Below, one piece after another: positions 17,414 through 25,403 of a stretch of 64,000 nucleotides of DNA (the first letter of the stretch is position 1; each line of letters starts with the position of its first letter). The notes beneath the pieces were generated by a model. That model made no database searches and was not told the origin of the DNA. It was given only the letters and a program-made list of their open reading frames with translations. Source of the DNA: Bacteroidales bacterium (GTDB taxonomy: Bacteria; Bacteroidota; Bacteroidia; Bacteroidales; VadinHA17); contig WXFD01000043.1 in assembly GCA_009877105.1 (NCBI GenBank), positions 243,602-307,601 of the forward strand. Direction: 5' to 3'. The translations under genes and the position numbers were made by a program.

Positions 17414-18517
17414 TTACTGTTTCCTGATACATCTTACCGATTCTCCGACCTGTTTCGGATTGTGGCTTCTTTCCAGCGATCCACGCTGTCCGATGTAATG
17501 GTCGATCGCCGTCCCCGGCTTGCCTTCCGTGATGCTCCACCAGGTTGCAATACTCCCAAGATTATGGAAATTACCGTTTTCTACCCGGTATCCACCCGGC
17601 AATCCGCTGAATCCCGATTCGTTTGAGCCTATATAACCGTCAGCCCATCCACTGCTGCTTTTCAGCTTGTTTCCCGCAGTGCCGGCTCCGCCAAGGTAGC
17701 CTGCAAGCTGAGCCCAGTCAGATGCATCGGGCAATGACCAGCCTTCAGGCGCAAGACCCCTCGGATCGTTTATGGCGAACCAGTTATACAATTTCCCGTA
17801 TTTGGATCCGTTTTTGGGGTCGTTGTTATAATAGCACCATGCGGGCTTTTCTGATTTGCCGGCCGCTACCCATTCCTCATTGGTCCTGGCCTCCGGAATG
17901 GTGTCACCGTTCCTGAAAGTTACGACGTTGAGGTTCGTTGCAGCCCATACCTGGGATCCTATCCTGACGATACCAGTTTCCGGAGTTTTGATGGCGGTTT
18001 TTGTTCCTGGTTCGGTAGCGGGGGATTTTTTCTGGGTTGGAGCAGCCTGCTTCTGGGCCGGTGTTGCCTGTTTCTGTGCCGGTGTTGTTTGCTTCTGAGC
18101 CGGTGGTGTCTGCTTCTGAGCCGGTGTTGTCTGTTTCTGTGCCGGTGTTGTTTGCTTCTGAGCCGGTGGTGCCTGCTTCTGAGCCGGTGCTGTTTGCTTT
18201 TGTGCCGGTGGTGCCTGCTTCTGAGCTGGTGTTGTCTGTTTCTGGGCCGGTGCTGCCTGCTTCTGTGCCGGTGTTGTTTGTTTCTGGACCGGTGTTGCCT
18301 GTTTCTGGGCTGGTGTTGCCTGCTTCTGGGCCGGTGCTGTCTGCTTCTGTGCCGGTGCTGTCTGTTTCTGAGCCGGTGCAGGTTTGGATTGTGCAGCTGT
18401 CGCCGCTGTCGTTTGAGTAACAGCCCGGACCATAAGTTCATTGACCGGTATGATACCTTGACCAAACAGCAATATCACAATGGCTGATGTTATAAGGAAG
18501 GTTCCAGGTTTTTTCAT
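17414..18517 (-). CDS. Exported FISUMP protein with 17 tandem PAQKQ heptads
   Basis: 367 residues: signal peptide (about 1-27), a low-complexity linker of 17 near-identical heptads of pattern [TA][TAP]PAQKQ (residues 46-164), then a FISUMP domain (about 178-367: 'RIGSQVWAATNLNVVTF', 'AWCYYNNDPKNG', 'YGKLYNWFAI', 'APEGWSLPDASDWAQL', 'ESGFSGLPGGYR', ending 'VGESVRCIRKQ'). The repeat is probably an extended Pro/Gln/Lys stalk holding the domain off the surface or through peptidoglycan. The number of 21-bp units could change by slippage. The 109-bp leader before the ATG is shared with the NIF3-like gene at 3389. Confidence 0.88.
   Translation of the reverse strand: MKKPGTFLITSAIVILLFGQGIIPVNELMVRAVTQTTAATAAQSKPAPAQKQTAPAQKQTAPAQKQATPAQKQATPVQKQTTPAQKQAAPAQKQTTPAQKQAPPAQKQTAPAQKQAPPAQKQTTPAQKQTTPAQKQTPPAQKQTTPAQKQATPAQKQAAPTQKKSPATEPGTKTAIKTPETGIVRIGSQVWAATNLNVVTFRNGDTIPEARTNEEWVAAGKSEKPAWCYYNNDPKNGSKYGKLYNWFAINDPRGLAPEGWSLPDASDWAQLAGYLGGAGTAGNKLKSSSGWADGYIGSNESGFSGLPGGYRVENGNFHNLGSIATWWSITEGKPGTAIDHYIGQRGSLERSHNPKQVGESVRCIRKQ
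18026..18382 (-). repeat. 21-bp tandem repeat (17 units) within the FISUMP gene
   Basis: Seventeen in-frame 21-bp units encode the PAQKQ heptads. Units differ mainly at codons 1-3. Because the period is a multiple of three and stop-free, false open frames appear on both strands over this stretch. Confidence 0.92.
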
Positions 18518-18623
18518 GTGAAAATAAATTTATATACTACTGAAGATTAAGTGGTTCACATGGAACCCACATGAATTATGTTTTCATGTTTTTTTATGAT
18601 TTTGAATCATGTGGGTTTCATAC
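18515..18623 (-). repeat. Shared 109-bp leader, copy B, ending at the ATG of the FISUMP gene
   Basis: Reverse-complement partner of 3283-3391 (96/109 identical, no gaps, homology ending at the start codon). In this copy an inverted repeat is intact: AACCCACATGATT near the 5' end and AATTCATGTGGGTT in the middle, followed by a GGTTCC-ATGT-GAACC imperfect palindrome. CACATG/CATGTG recurs four times. Confidence 0.85.
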
Positions 18624-18925
18624 CTATATGATTTATTCTTTAAATGCCTGATGCCTGCCTGATCCCGCGGACTGGAAGCCACAGGTGATTGAACGAGACT
18701 GCGTTCATTCGGGTTTGTTTTTTCGTTAACCATTTGGATCTAATCCTTAAGTCCTTTTATCATATATAAAACGTCGGGTAAAAAAGTTTATTACAGCGTT
18801 AAAGCCAGGTTAAATAAGCAATTCAGCCGGATTATTCTAAAAAACACGGCGTGCGGCATCTAATGCGAATACCGTTTTTATAATCCATTTTTCCCCGCCT
18901 TCGTCATGGAGATCCCCGATCCGGG
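18624..18925. other. 302-bp gap beyond the shared leader, no gene seen
   Basis: AT-rich intergenic DNA between the leader and the weak ORF at 18926. A TGAACG/CGTTCA hairpin (about 18691-18708) is present, but the nearest T-run is too far away for a terminator. Confidence 0.4.
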
Positions 18926-19231
18926 ATGTATATCAGGAATCGTTATACTGCCGGGCACACTTTAATGAAACACTTTCCAATGGTTACTTCGGATGCTGAG
19001 TCACGACTTTTGAAGTTCCGGGGTAACCCGGAGGGAGCGCTTTCCTTGACCCCTGATCAATTAACGATCCTGCGGGAATGTAATTATTTGCACATATCCG
19101 GTTCGGGGAGTGAAGTAAAACAGCTTCGGTATTTTTTCATCAGACCCTTTTCAGGCAGCCTCAGAAATGAAACCGGCAATAGTGGCTTTGATATGAGAAG
19201 CCTGATTAGGAATGAAATTGATTTATTATAG
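18926..19231 (+). CDS. Possible small hypothetical protein (up to 101 aa)
   Basis: Weakly supported reading frame. An internal ATG at 18965 would give an 88-residue soluble product ('MKHFPMVTSDAESRLLKF...'). No motif, signal peptide or recognisable family. It is kept because it occupies an otherwise empty stretch and has a balanced amino-acid composition. It may be noise. Confidence 0.28.
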   Translation: MYIRNRYTAGHTLMKHFPMVTSDAESRLLKFRGNPEGALSLTPDQLTILRECNYLHISGSGSEVKQLRYFFIRPFSGSLRNETGNSGFDMRSLIRNEIDLL

Positions 19232-19312
19232 GAAAAGAACCCACTACCCGTAAAAGCATAGCTGAAGTAAGCCACCCAGTGTCGAAACAATCGTGTGGAA
19301 AGAAGTCCAGCA

Positions 19313-20272
19313 TTACCTGTTGACTACATTTTCAGGTGATCCGGCAATGAAAGCCCGGATATTCTCTACCGCGATTTCCATTAGTCTGGTTCTGGCTTCA
19401 ATGGTTGCCCAGGCAATATGGGGTGTTATGATGCAGTTTTTAGCCTTCAGCAGGGGGTTGTCTGACGGGGGCGGTTCCAGGGCCAGAACATCCAGCCCGG
19501 CACCGGCAATGATGCCTGTATTGAGAGCATCGGCCAGATCTTCCTCAACGATCAGAGGTCCACGTGATGTATTTATCAGGAATGCACTCTTTTTCATCAG
19601 TTTCAGTTTGGTTTTGCTGATCATTCCTGCGGTTTCAGGGGTTAGCGGACAGTGGAGGGTGACAATGTCAGAACGGCAAAGAAGGCCGTCGGGTTCATCC
19701 CATTCAAATCCGTCATATTGCGGTGCATTGCTCTTCGAAGGGGAATATGCAACCACTTTCATGCCAAATGCCATGGCTATTTCGCAAACCTTTCTACCTA
19801 TGTTTCCAAAACCGATGATGCCGAGAGTTTTGCCGGCAAGTTCCCTCAGGGGCAGGTCGCGGTATGTGAAATCTTTTGACTTTGACCATTTGCCTGCGCG
19901 AACAGAATCGCTGTAACGCTGTATGTGAAGATACAATTCCAGTATCAGTGCGAAAGTATGCTGGGCCACCGAGGCGGTGCTGTACGCCGGTATATTGGTC
20001 ACGGTAATCCCAAGCCTGCGGGCTTCAGCCGTATCAATGACGTTGTACCCCGTTGCCAGCACCCCGACATACCTGAGTTTCGGAAGCAACTGCAGTGTTC
20101 CTGCCTCCAGTATCGTTTTATTGGTAAGCAGTATCTCCGCGCCTTCCGCCCGTTTCAGGACAAGCTCAGCCGGGGTCCTGTCATAAATTTTTACATCACC
20201 CAGGCCGTGAAGCTTTTCCCAGCTCAGATCGCCCGGATTTAAAGCATATCCGTCAAGAACTATTATTTTCAT
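19313..20272 (-). CDS. D-2-hydroxyacid dehydrogenase (NAD-dependent)
   Basis: 319-residue member of the D-isomer 2-hydroxyacid dehydrogenase family, interconverting 2-oxoacids and D-2-hydroxyacids (for example hydroxypyruvate or glyoxylate) with NAD(P)H. The Rossmann motif 'LGIIGFGNIGRKV' is near residue 147. The catalytic triad is visible as Arg in 'INTSRGPLI', Glu in 'LALEPPPSDNP' and His in 'ITPHIAWAT'. The substrate-loop 'VLATGYNVIDTAEA' is typical of the hydroxypyruvate reductase branch. Exact substrate cannot be read from sequence. It is transcribed alone, divergent from the BASS-type transporter. Confidence 0.9.
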   Translation of the reverse strand: MKIIVLDGYALNPGDLSWEKLHGLGDVKIYDRTPAELVLKRAEGAEILLTNKTILEAGTLQLLPKLRYVGVLATGYNVIDTAEARRLGITVTNIPAYSTASVAQHTFALILELYLHIQRYSDSVRAGKWSKSKDFTYRDLPLRELAGKTLGIIGFGNIGRKVCEIAMAFGMKVVAYSPSKSNAPQYDGFEWDEPDGLLCRSDIVTLHCPLTPETAGMISKTKLKLMKKSAFLINTSRGPLIVEEDLADALNTGIIAGAGLDVLALEPPPSDNPLLKAKNCIITPHIAWATIEARTRLMEIAVENIRAFIAGSPENVVNR

Positions 20273-20495
20273 GTTGTAAATGGACTTTTACTGAGAGCGG
20301 AATAAATCCGGCTTCCGCATCAACGGGGCTGAATTTAATCCTGATTTAGCAGAAATAAAACCAGTATGAAATACATTTAACAATCATTAAAGCAAGCGTT
20401 ATACAAAAATTCAGGCATGATTGTTTACCGAAAAACAAAATTCCTGATCTTTGCCGGCAGATTTTTCCGGCCTGCCGGGTATAACGGAGAGATGC

Positions 20496-21401
20496 ATGAA
20501 GATCATAAGGCTAGTTGAGACGCATTTCTGGGTTGTTATGATTGCCGGTATCATTCTCGGCCTCTGGCCTCCCTTTGAAGTGAACACATCGCCGGTTGTG
20601 CAGAAGATACTATTGGCAATGATGCTTTTCGTGGCTTTCATGAAGATAGATGCCATCGAAATCCTTGAGAACATGAAAAATCTCCGGCTGATGTCGTGGA
20701 TCACCTTTGTTTACATGATTGTCATCCCGCTGGGATTTTATTTCCTGTCGGGGATATTTGACCATGAGTTTGCCGTTGGCATCCTTCTCCTCACAGCCAT
20801 GCCTGCCGGTGTTTCATCGCCGGTACTGACGGATATCGCAAAGGGTAATATTCCGCTTTCCATGAGCCTTGCCATACTGACCCAGCTCATAGCACCTTTT
20901 ACTGTTCCATTGCTGTTCAGGCTGGTGCACATAAGGCTGGTCGACATTGACGAATTTCTGATGCTGAGGGATATAGTTATCCTGGTTTTTGTCCCGATGA
21001 TCCTGTCACAGTTGACAAAAAAACTCCTTCCCGGTGTCGTGGCTGGTTTGCATGATCTCCTAACCTCCTTCAATGTGCTGATTATTTTTTCGTTTGTGTT
21101 TGTAACCATTTCATCACAGAGGGAGGTCATCCTCGGGAATCCGGCTGGGCTGGTATGGAAGCTGGCAGCATTATACCTGTTATTCATACTGCTGCATATC
21201 ATTGGTTACATGATAATCCCCCGTGAAAACAGGGAAAGCAGGATTGCGGTGGCTATAGGGTCAGCATACATGAATAACGGGCTGGCCATTGTTCTTGCCG
21301 TATCATATTTTTCGCCTGCCGTACTTGTGCTGATGGTTCTTTCGCAGATTCCATGGAACACACTCCTGGCGCCCTTTAAGAAAGTGATGGAAAGGATCTG
21401 A
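20496..21401 (+). CDS. BASS-family (bile acid:sodium symporter-like) transporter
   Basis: Integral membrane protein of 301 residues with about nine to ten helices. The ATG at 20496, preceded by GGAGA at about 20486, is favoured over the in-frame 20451 start, whose extension is hydrophilic and unlike the family. 'ILLLTAMPAGVSSPVLTDIAKGNIPLS' matches the conserved substrate/sodium crossover region of the SBF/BASS fold, and 'AIGSAYMNNGLAIVLAVSYFSP' matches the second crossover. Substrates in the family include bile acids, pantothenate and 2-oxoacids; none can be assigned here. The divergent neighbour is a 2-hydroxyacid dehydrogenase, which makes an organic-acid substrate conceivable (inference only). 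Confidence 0.8.
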   Translation: MKIIRLVETHFWVVMIAGIILGLWPPFEVNTSPVVQKILLAMMLFVAFMKIDAIEILENMKNLRLMSWITFVYMIVIPLGFYFLSGIFDHEFAVGILLLTAMPAGVSSPVLTDIAKGNIPLSMSLAILTQLIAPFTVPLLFRLVHIRLVDIDEFLMLRDIVILVFVPMILSQLTKKLLPGVVAGLHDLLTSFNVLIIFSFVFVTISSQREVILGNPAGLVWKLAALYLLFILLHIIGYMIIPRENRESRIAVAIGSAYMNNGLAIVLAVSYFSPAVLVLMVLSQIPWNTLLAPFKKVMERI

Positions 21402-21619
21402 CAGCAGGCAGGAGTGATTTATGTCAGAATGAATCCGGATTCATATAGCCACTGATTAAACCGGGTATCCCATGTGCAGCTTCGTGAACTTTGCCGGGTC
21501 AGATACCATGTAGCCTGTAAGGCACAGATGGTTGCATTCGGTTTGAACATAAATGATGTAACGGTGTTTAATCGGTCAGGAACAAAACAGAATTATCAAA
21601 TCATTAAGTATTGTTTGTT

Positions 21620-22003
21620 ATGAAATTTCTTGAAAGATACCAGAATGAGATTTTTGCCCTCCTGAGAATAGTCACAGGACTGCTGTTTATACCGCATGGT
21701 ATTCAGAAGATCGGCGGATTTCTGAGCGGCAGTATGCCACCTGACAATGTCATGATGATCATTGCTGCTGTTATTGAGGCAGTTGGCGGGCTGCTGATCC
21801 TGATAGGATGGCAGACAAGAATAACGGCGTTTATCGCCAGTGGGGAGATGGCCGCGGCATATTTCATAGGACATTCCTCGGCCGGATTGCTGCCTATCAA
21901 TAATCATGGAGAGCTGGCGGTGCTTTTCAGTTTCCTGTTCCTTTTCATTGCTTCATACGGTGCCGGTAAATGGAGTGTCGACAACTGCCGGAAGCCGGCC
22001 TGA
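21620..22003 (+). CDS. DoxX-family membrane protein
   Basis: 127-residue protein with four membrane helices, typical DoxX length. The ATG at 21620 is chosen; a TTG three codons earlier is in frame. Characteristic features are 'LLRIVTGLLFIPHGIQKIGGF' in helix 1 and 'EAVGGLLILIGWQTRITA' in helix 2. DoxX proteins are linked to quinone or thiol redox and oxidative stress in some bacteria, but the biochemical role is not settled. No operon partner is visible. Confidence 0.88.
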   Translation: MKFLERYQNEIFALLRIVTGLLFIPHGIQKIGGFLSGSMPPDNVMMIIAAVIEAVGGLLILIGWQTRITAFIASGEMAAAYFIGHSSAGLLPINNHGELAVLFSFLFLFIASYGAGKWSVDNCRKPA

Positions 22004-22376
22004 CATGCCGTAATCCATGGCAATGGTCAGTAAATTGTACTGCCCGGCCTGAAGCATGGCGAAACCAACTGCAGATTGGGTTGTGGCGGGCGTAAAGGCC
22101 GGAGATTATATACATGGTTGACGCGCCGCCTTTGGCAAGCTTACGGCGGCCGAAGGAAGGAGCCGGGCTGCAGGGCAGATACTCCCGGTTCCGCGGGATT
22201 ACCTCCTCACTTCGTTCGTCGGTGATCCCTTGGGGGATGCTTCAAAATCACCATCTCAGCCGCCCTGCGGGCTTGTTTTTTGTTTCACACGACTTCCTCG
22301 CTCATGCCGGGCATGGCTCGTAATCCGTGTAAAACAAAAACCCGCAGCTGAAGCTGCGGGTCTGAGATGATGATTT
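22004..22376. other. 373-bp gap between doxX and tRNA-Ser
   Basis: GC-richer than its surroundings, with no gene recognised. The right part contains the inverted repeat 22243-22379 and the tRNA-Ser terminator. Confidence 0.4.
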
Positions 22377-22379
22377 TGG
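22243..22379. repeat. Inverted duplication of the tRNA-Ser trailer
   Basis: 22243-22291 (starting CAAAATCACCATCTCAG) is a close reverse-complement match to 22327-22378, the sequence just 3' of tRNA-Ser including its terminator hairpin and T-run. The copies share 16 of 17 bases at the outer end plus TGCGGG, the T-rich run and ACACG. About 35 bp separate the arms. Confidence 0.7.
22331..22360 (-). terminator. Rho-independent terminator of tRNA-Ser
   Basis: On the minus strand CCCGCAGC-TTCA-GCTGCGGG forms an 8-bp stem followed by TTTTTGTTTT, 17 nt after the encoded CCA of the tRNA. Confidence 0.88.
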
Positions 22380-22468
22380 CGGAGAAAGAGGGATTCGAAC
22401 CCCCGGTTCCGCGGTAGCGGAACAACGGTTTTCAAGACCGCCGCATTCGACCGCTCTGCCATTTCTCC
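22377..22468 (-). tRNA. tRNA-Ser (anticodon TGA), CCA encoded
   Basis: A 92-nt class II tRNA on the minus strand: acceptor GGAGAAA/TTTCTCC, D-arm 'GGCAGAGCGGTCGAATGC', anticodon loop CTTGAAA (anticodon TGA), a long variable arm (GTTCCGCTACCGCGGAAC), T-loop TTCGAAT, discriminator G and an encoded CCA (22377-22379). The long variable arm confirms serine. Confidence 0.95.
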
Positions 22469-22759
22469 ATTCATATCCCGCCTGTTCCCCCCGAAAGGTT
22501 ATTTTTAATGATCCGGGATGATTACAGGCACGGGTCAGGTATGGGATTCCCGGCCTGCCCATGGGTATCCGCAGCAAATATAATACATTTTTAACTTATC
22601 AGGCTTATGGTTTAAAATATATCAATCGTCAGTCATTCAATGTTTTAAACTATTTATTAACAGGATTTTAACAATCATGAATGCGAAAAAAAGAGCAAAG
22701 TGCCACAGAATGAGGATCTTGATAGGCATTAATGAAATACCCTGGTTTGCCAAAAAACC

Positions 22760-22773
22760 AGAACTTTTGTTCT
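22760..22773. promoter_or_regulatory. Operator-like palindrome 1 upstream of HU
   Basis: AGAAC-TTTT-GTTCT, a perfect 5-4-5 inverted repeat, 38 bp upstream of the -33 element. A related sequence lies downstream of the -7 element. Confidence 0.4.
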
Positions 22774-22810
22774 AAAACCACCATTATTTGCGGAAAATGG
22801 GATCAATTTA

Positions 22811-22841
22811 TTTGCACATCATATAAATTGGAATATATTTG
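22811..22841 (+). promoter_or_regulatory. Bacteroidota-type promoter of the HU gene
   Basis: TTTG (22811-22814), a 19-bp spacer and TATATTTG (22834-22841), a perfect match to both consensus elements. It lies 41 bp before the HU start codon. Confidence 0.75.
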
Positions 22842-22849
22842 CATCAATT

Positions 22850-22863
22850 AGAACCTTTGGTCT
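22850..22863. promoter_or_regulatory. Operator-like palindrome 2 at the HU transcription start
   Basis: AGAACC-TT-TGGTCT, an imperfect inverted repeat resembling palindrome 1 (AGAAC...G.TCT). It overlaps the expected transcription start, where a repressor or autoregulating protein would act. Confidence 0.35.
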
Positions 22864-22882
22864 AACCTTTAAATCATTCGTC

Positions 22883-23152
22883 ATGACAAAAAAAGAATTA
22901 GTAAATGCAATTGCTAATGATGCCGGCCTCTCGATAAAAGACTCAGGCAAAGCTCTGAACGCTTTCGTCGCAGCTTTTGGAAAAGCTATGAAGAAAGGCG
23001 AGAGGATCCAGCTTCCCGGTATGGGCACCTTTACCGTTAACAAAAGGAGCGCGAGAGTGGTTCGCAATCCCCGTACCGGCGCTAAATTAAATGTTCCTGC
23101 AAAGAAAGTCGTAAAATTCAAAGCAGCTCCGGCACTCAACAAAGGTCTTTAA
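22883..23152 (+). CDS. HU-family DNA-binding protein
   Basis: Nucleoid protein of 89 residues, the standard HU length, acting as a dimer that bends DNA. 'MTKKELVNAIANDAGLSIKDSGKALNAF' gives the helical base. 'RIQLPGMGTFTVNKRSARVVRNPRTGAKLNVPAKKVVKFKAAPALN' contains the beta-arm with the RNPxTG tip (Pro63-like intercalating proline) typical of HU/IHF. It is monocistronic, with a consensus promoter and a strong terminator, as expected of a highly expressed gene. Confidence 0.96.
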   Translation: MTKKELVNAIANDAGLSIKDSGKALNAFVAAFGKAMKKGERIQLPGMGTFTVNKRSARVVRNPRTGAKLNVPAKKVVKFKAAPALNKGL

Positions 23153-23174
23153 TTTTTACACTTAGAGATTGCCT

Positions 23175-23207
23175 GAGGGGTGTATCGCGATACACCCCTC
23201 TTTTTTT
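23175..23207 (+). terminator. Rho-independent terminator of the HU gene
   Basis: GAGGGGTGTATCG (23175-23187) is followed directly by its exact reverse complement (23188-23200) and then seven T. It lies 22 bp past the stop codon. Confidence 0.93.
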
Positions 23208-23410
23208 GGAATTTCCGATACTCTTCCGATAACCCTGGCAATGCAGGCTGACATTTTATGATGCCGGGCCTCGTGATCACATTTGAACCAATGTCAGTCA
23301 TGCAATCTCCGGATGAACCGCCTTGTTATACACAGGTTGTTATAGCACTAATTCCGGAAATATTTTTTGGTTCAGAACCAGGCATGACTGAAGGGAATTA
23401 ATTCTGAATC

Positions 23411-23443
23411 TTGAATTTGATTTAAAAAATTTTACTATTTTTG
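23411..23443 (+). promoter_or_regulatory. Putative promoter of the LytTR regulator operon
   Basis: TATTTTTG (23436-23443) matches the -7 consensus. TTG at 23411-23413 is 22 bp upstream, slightly long; another TTTG (23416-23419) is only 16 bp away. Leader about 25 nt. Confidence 0.4.
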
Positions 23444-23475
23444 AAAAAGTTAATTCCGATTCAAAAAATGGAATA

Positions 23476-24183
23476 ATGAACTGCATTATTGTTGATGACG
23501 ACAAACTCAGCTGCAAAGTTTTGGAGGGATATGTCACCAAGTACTCTTCCCTTAACCTGATCGGTGTATTTTATGATGCCATCTCTGCCAGAAATGAAAT
23601 AATCAAACACAAGGATATTGACCTTATTCTGCTTGACATTAAAATGCCGGAGATGGACGGATTCGATTTTATCGGCAGCCTCGACCATCCCCCAAACATT
23701 ATAATCGTCTCAGGTGAAAGTGAGTTTGCCCTCAGGGCCTTCGACTTCAACGTTGTTGATTTTCTTTTGAAACCAGTTACCTATTCGAGGTTCTGCAAAG
23801 CCATTGACAAGACGATAAGGTATTTTTCACCCAAGGAATACAGTCCGGGAGAGGATGAGGAAATATTTATTAAAAAGGGCTCCACCCTGGTAAAACTGAA
23901 ACTCAAGGATATCGTTTTTGTTGAAGCCCTTGAAAACTATGTGACTCTCAATACCAAGACCGACAAGTATACAATTCATTTTACAATGAAGGCAATTGAA
24001 AGCCAGTTGCCTTCCAGTGTTTTCCTGCGTGTGCACAGATCGTTCATCATAAATAAAAGCATGATAAAGACCATTAAGGAAAACTCGCTGGATATTACAA
24101 TCGGCAACACTGTGAAGAATATACCGGTCGGGAAATCATTCAAGGATTCCCTGCTAAATGACATTAATGTGATGGCGAAATAG
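23476..24183 (+). CDS. LytTR-family response regulator
   Basis: Two-component response regulator of 235 residues. The receiver domain (1-120) has acidic pair Asp7/Asp8, phosphoacceptor Asp54 in 'LILLDIKMPEMDG', and the conserved lysine in 'FLLKPVTYSRF'. A LytTR DNA-binding domain (about 133-230) is marked by 'DIVFVEALENYVTLNT', 'FLRVHRSFIINKSMI' and 'IPVGKSFKDSL'. No histidine kinase is next to it; the partner (usually a 7TM/YehU-type kinase) must be elsewhere. Its stop overlaps or abuts the start of the class III aminotransferase, so the two are probably cotranscribed. Confidence 0.93.
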   Translation: MNCIIVDDDKLSCKVLEGYVTKYSSLNLIGVFYDAISARNEIIKHKDIDLILLDIKMPEMDGFDFIGSLDHPPNIIIVSGESEFALRAFDFNVVDFLLKPVTYSRFCKAIDKTIRYFSPKEYSPGEDEEIFIKKGSTLVKLKLKDIVFVEALENYVTLNTKTDKYTIHFTMKAIESQLPSSVFLRVHRSFIINKSMIKTIKENSLDITIGNTVKNIPVGKSFKDSLLNDINVMAK

Positions 24184-24197
24184 TGCCTTCCTGCAAC

Positions 24198-25403
24198 ATG
24201 CTTTCAAACCGCCGGCTTTTTCTTGATTTTTTGGGTAAGACCTCGGAAATGCCGATGCTTCTGGAGATTGAGAAAGCATCAGGTATTTATTTGTATGCAC
24301 CTGACGGTAAGCGGTATATCGATCTTATTTCGGGAGTTTCAGTCAGCAACACGGGGCATTGCAATCCGGAAGTGGTAGATGCCGTAAAAGAGCAGGCCGA
24401 CAAGTATATGCACCTGATGGTCTATGGTGAATTTATTCAAAGTCCGCAGGTGAAATATGCTGCAAAGCTGGCCTCATTGCTGCCCGAACCGCTTGAGTGC
24501 TGCTATTTTGTCAATTCTGGGAGTGAAGCTGTTGAAGGAAGCATCAAACTGGCAAAAAAACTGACCCGGAAAAGCAAAATAATCTCTTTCAGGAATTCAT
24601 ACCATGGAAGCACTCTTGGAGCATTGTCGGTTCAGGGAAACGAGAAGTTCAGGAATCCTTTCCGGCCGCTTGTTCCTGATATTTACATTGCTGATTTCAA
24701 TAATGCGGAGTCACTTGAGATTATCGACGACCATACTGCCTGCGTCATTGTTGAGCCAATTCAGGGTGAGGCCGGAATTATTGTTCCTGTAAACGATTTC
24801 CTGAAAAAACTAAGGCAGAAATGCGATGAGTCGGGCGCATTGCTGATTTTTGATGAGATTCAGACAGGTTTTGGCAGGACAGGCACCATGTTTGCCCTGG
24901 AGAGATATGGTGTGGTTCCCGATATACTGGTGCTGGCAAAGGCCCTTGGAGGCGGAATGCCGCTTGGGGCATTTATTTCATCAAGGGAAAATATGTCATC
25001 CCTTGCATCTGATCCGGCGCTGTCACATATTACCACTTTCGGCGGCCATCCTGTATGCTGCGCTGCAGGGCTGGCTTCACTCGATGTAATAATCGGGCAA
25101 AAGCTTGTCGGATCATGTGCCTTCAAGTCAGACCTGTTCAGAAAACTCCTCGTCCATCCCCTGATTACTGAAATAAGAGGCGAGGGGCTCATGCTTGCGG
25201 TTCAGCTTGCATCACCCCGTCATGTAAGTTATGCAGTGGCAAATGCTCCCTCGTTCGGACTGATTCTCGATTATTTTCTTTTTTGCGACTCAGCCTTCAG
25301 GATAGCACCCCCGCTGATCATCTCCGGGGAAGAAATATCCATTGCATGCCGGCAGATACTCGATCTTCTGGATGATACAATGGCAAATACCAGAAAGGAA
25401 TGA
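24198..25403 (+). CDS. Class III aminotransferase (aspartate aminotransferase family)
   Basis: PLP-dependent class III (ornithine/acetylornithine-like) aminotransferase, 401 residues from the ATG at 24198. A GTG at 24183 overlapping the previous stop is an alternative. Cofactor motifs: 'FVNSGSEAVEGSIKLAK' (phosphate loop), 'SYHGSTLGALS', 'LLIFDEIQTGFGRTG' (Asp contacting the PLP nitrogen) and 'DILVLAKALGGGMPLGA' with the Schiff-base lysine (residue 248). 'ISGVSVSNTGHCNPEVV' is typical of Bacteroidota members annotated broadly. Substrate is not known. It lies between a response regulator and an exported protein, overlapping the latter by ATGA. Confidence 0.9.
   Translation: MLSNRRLFLDFLGKTSEMPMLLEIEKASGIYLYAPDGKRYIDLISGVSVSNTGHCNPEVVDAVKEQADKYMHLMVYGEFIQSPQVKYAAKLASLLPEPLECCYFVNSGSEAVEGSIKLAKKLTRKSKIISFRNSYHGSTLGALSVQGNEKFRNPFRPLVPDIYIADFNNAESLEIIDDHTACVIVEPIQGEAGIIVPVNDFLKKLRQKCDESGALLIFDEIQTGFGRTGTMFALERYGVVPDILVLAKALGGGMPLGAFISSRENMSSLASDPALSHITTFGGHPVCCAAGLASLDVIIGQKLVGSCAFKSDLFRKLLVHPLITEIRGEGLMLAVQLASPRHVSYAVANAPSFGLILDYFLFCDSAFRIAPPLIISGEEISIACRQILDLLDDTMANTRKE

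Larger units (their letters stand above)
22469..22882. other. 414-bp gap: HU control region
   Basis: The left 270 bp show nothing identifiable. The right part carries two palindromes of the AGAAC-type and the HU promoter, listed separately, plus a CTGGTTT/AAACCAG inverted repeat at 22742-22761. Confidence 0.5.

Noticed and set aside
18026..18382. Possible CRISPR array
   Set aside because: The units are contiguous, 21 bp long, without spacers, and encode protein in frame. No cas genes are present.
17959..18487. Long open frames on other frames and strand over the heptad repeat
   Set aside because: They arise because a 21-bp stop-free period keeps every frame open. Their products are low-complexity (RSR/QHR or LLL/CCL) and the main frame has a signal peptide and a real domain.
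19293..19916. 207-residue plus-strand open frame
   Set aside because: It is antisense to the D-2-hydroxyacid dehydrogenase, which has all catalytic residues.
20297..20318. GCGGAA/TTCCGC hairpin as a terminator
   Set aside because: No T-run follows on either strand, and it lies upstream of both divergent genes.
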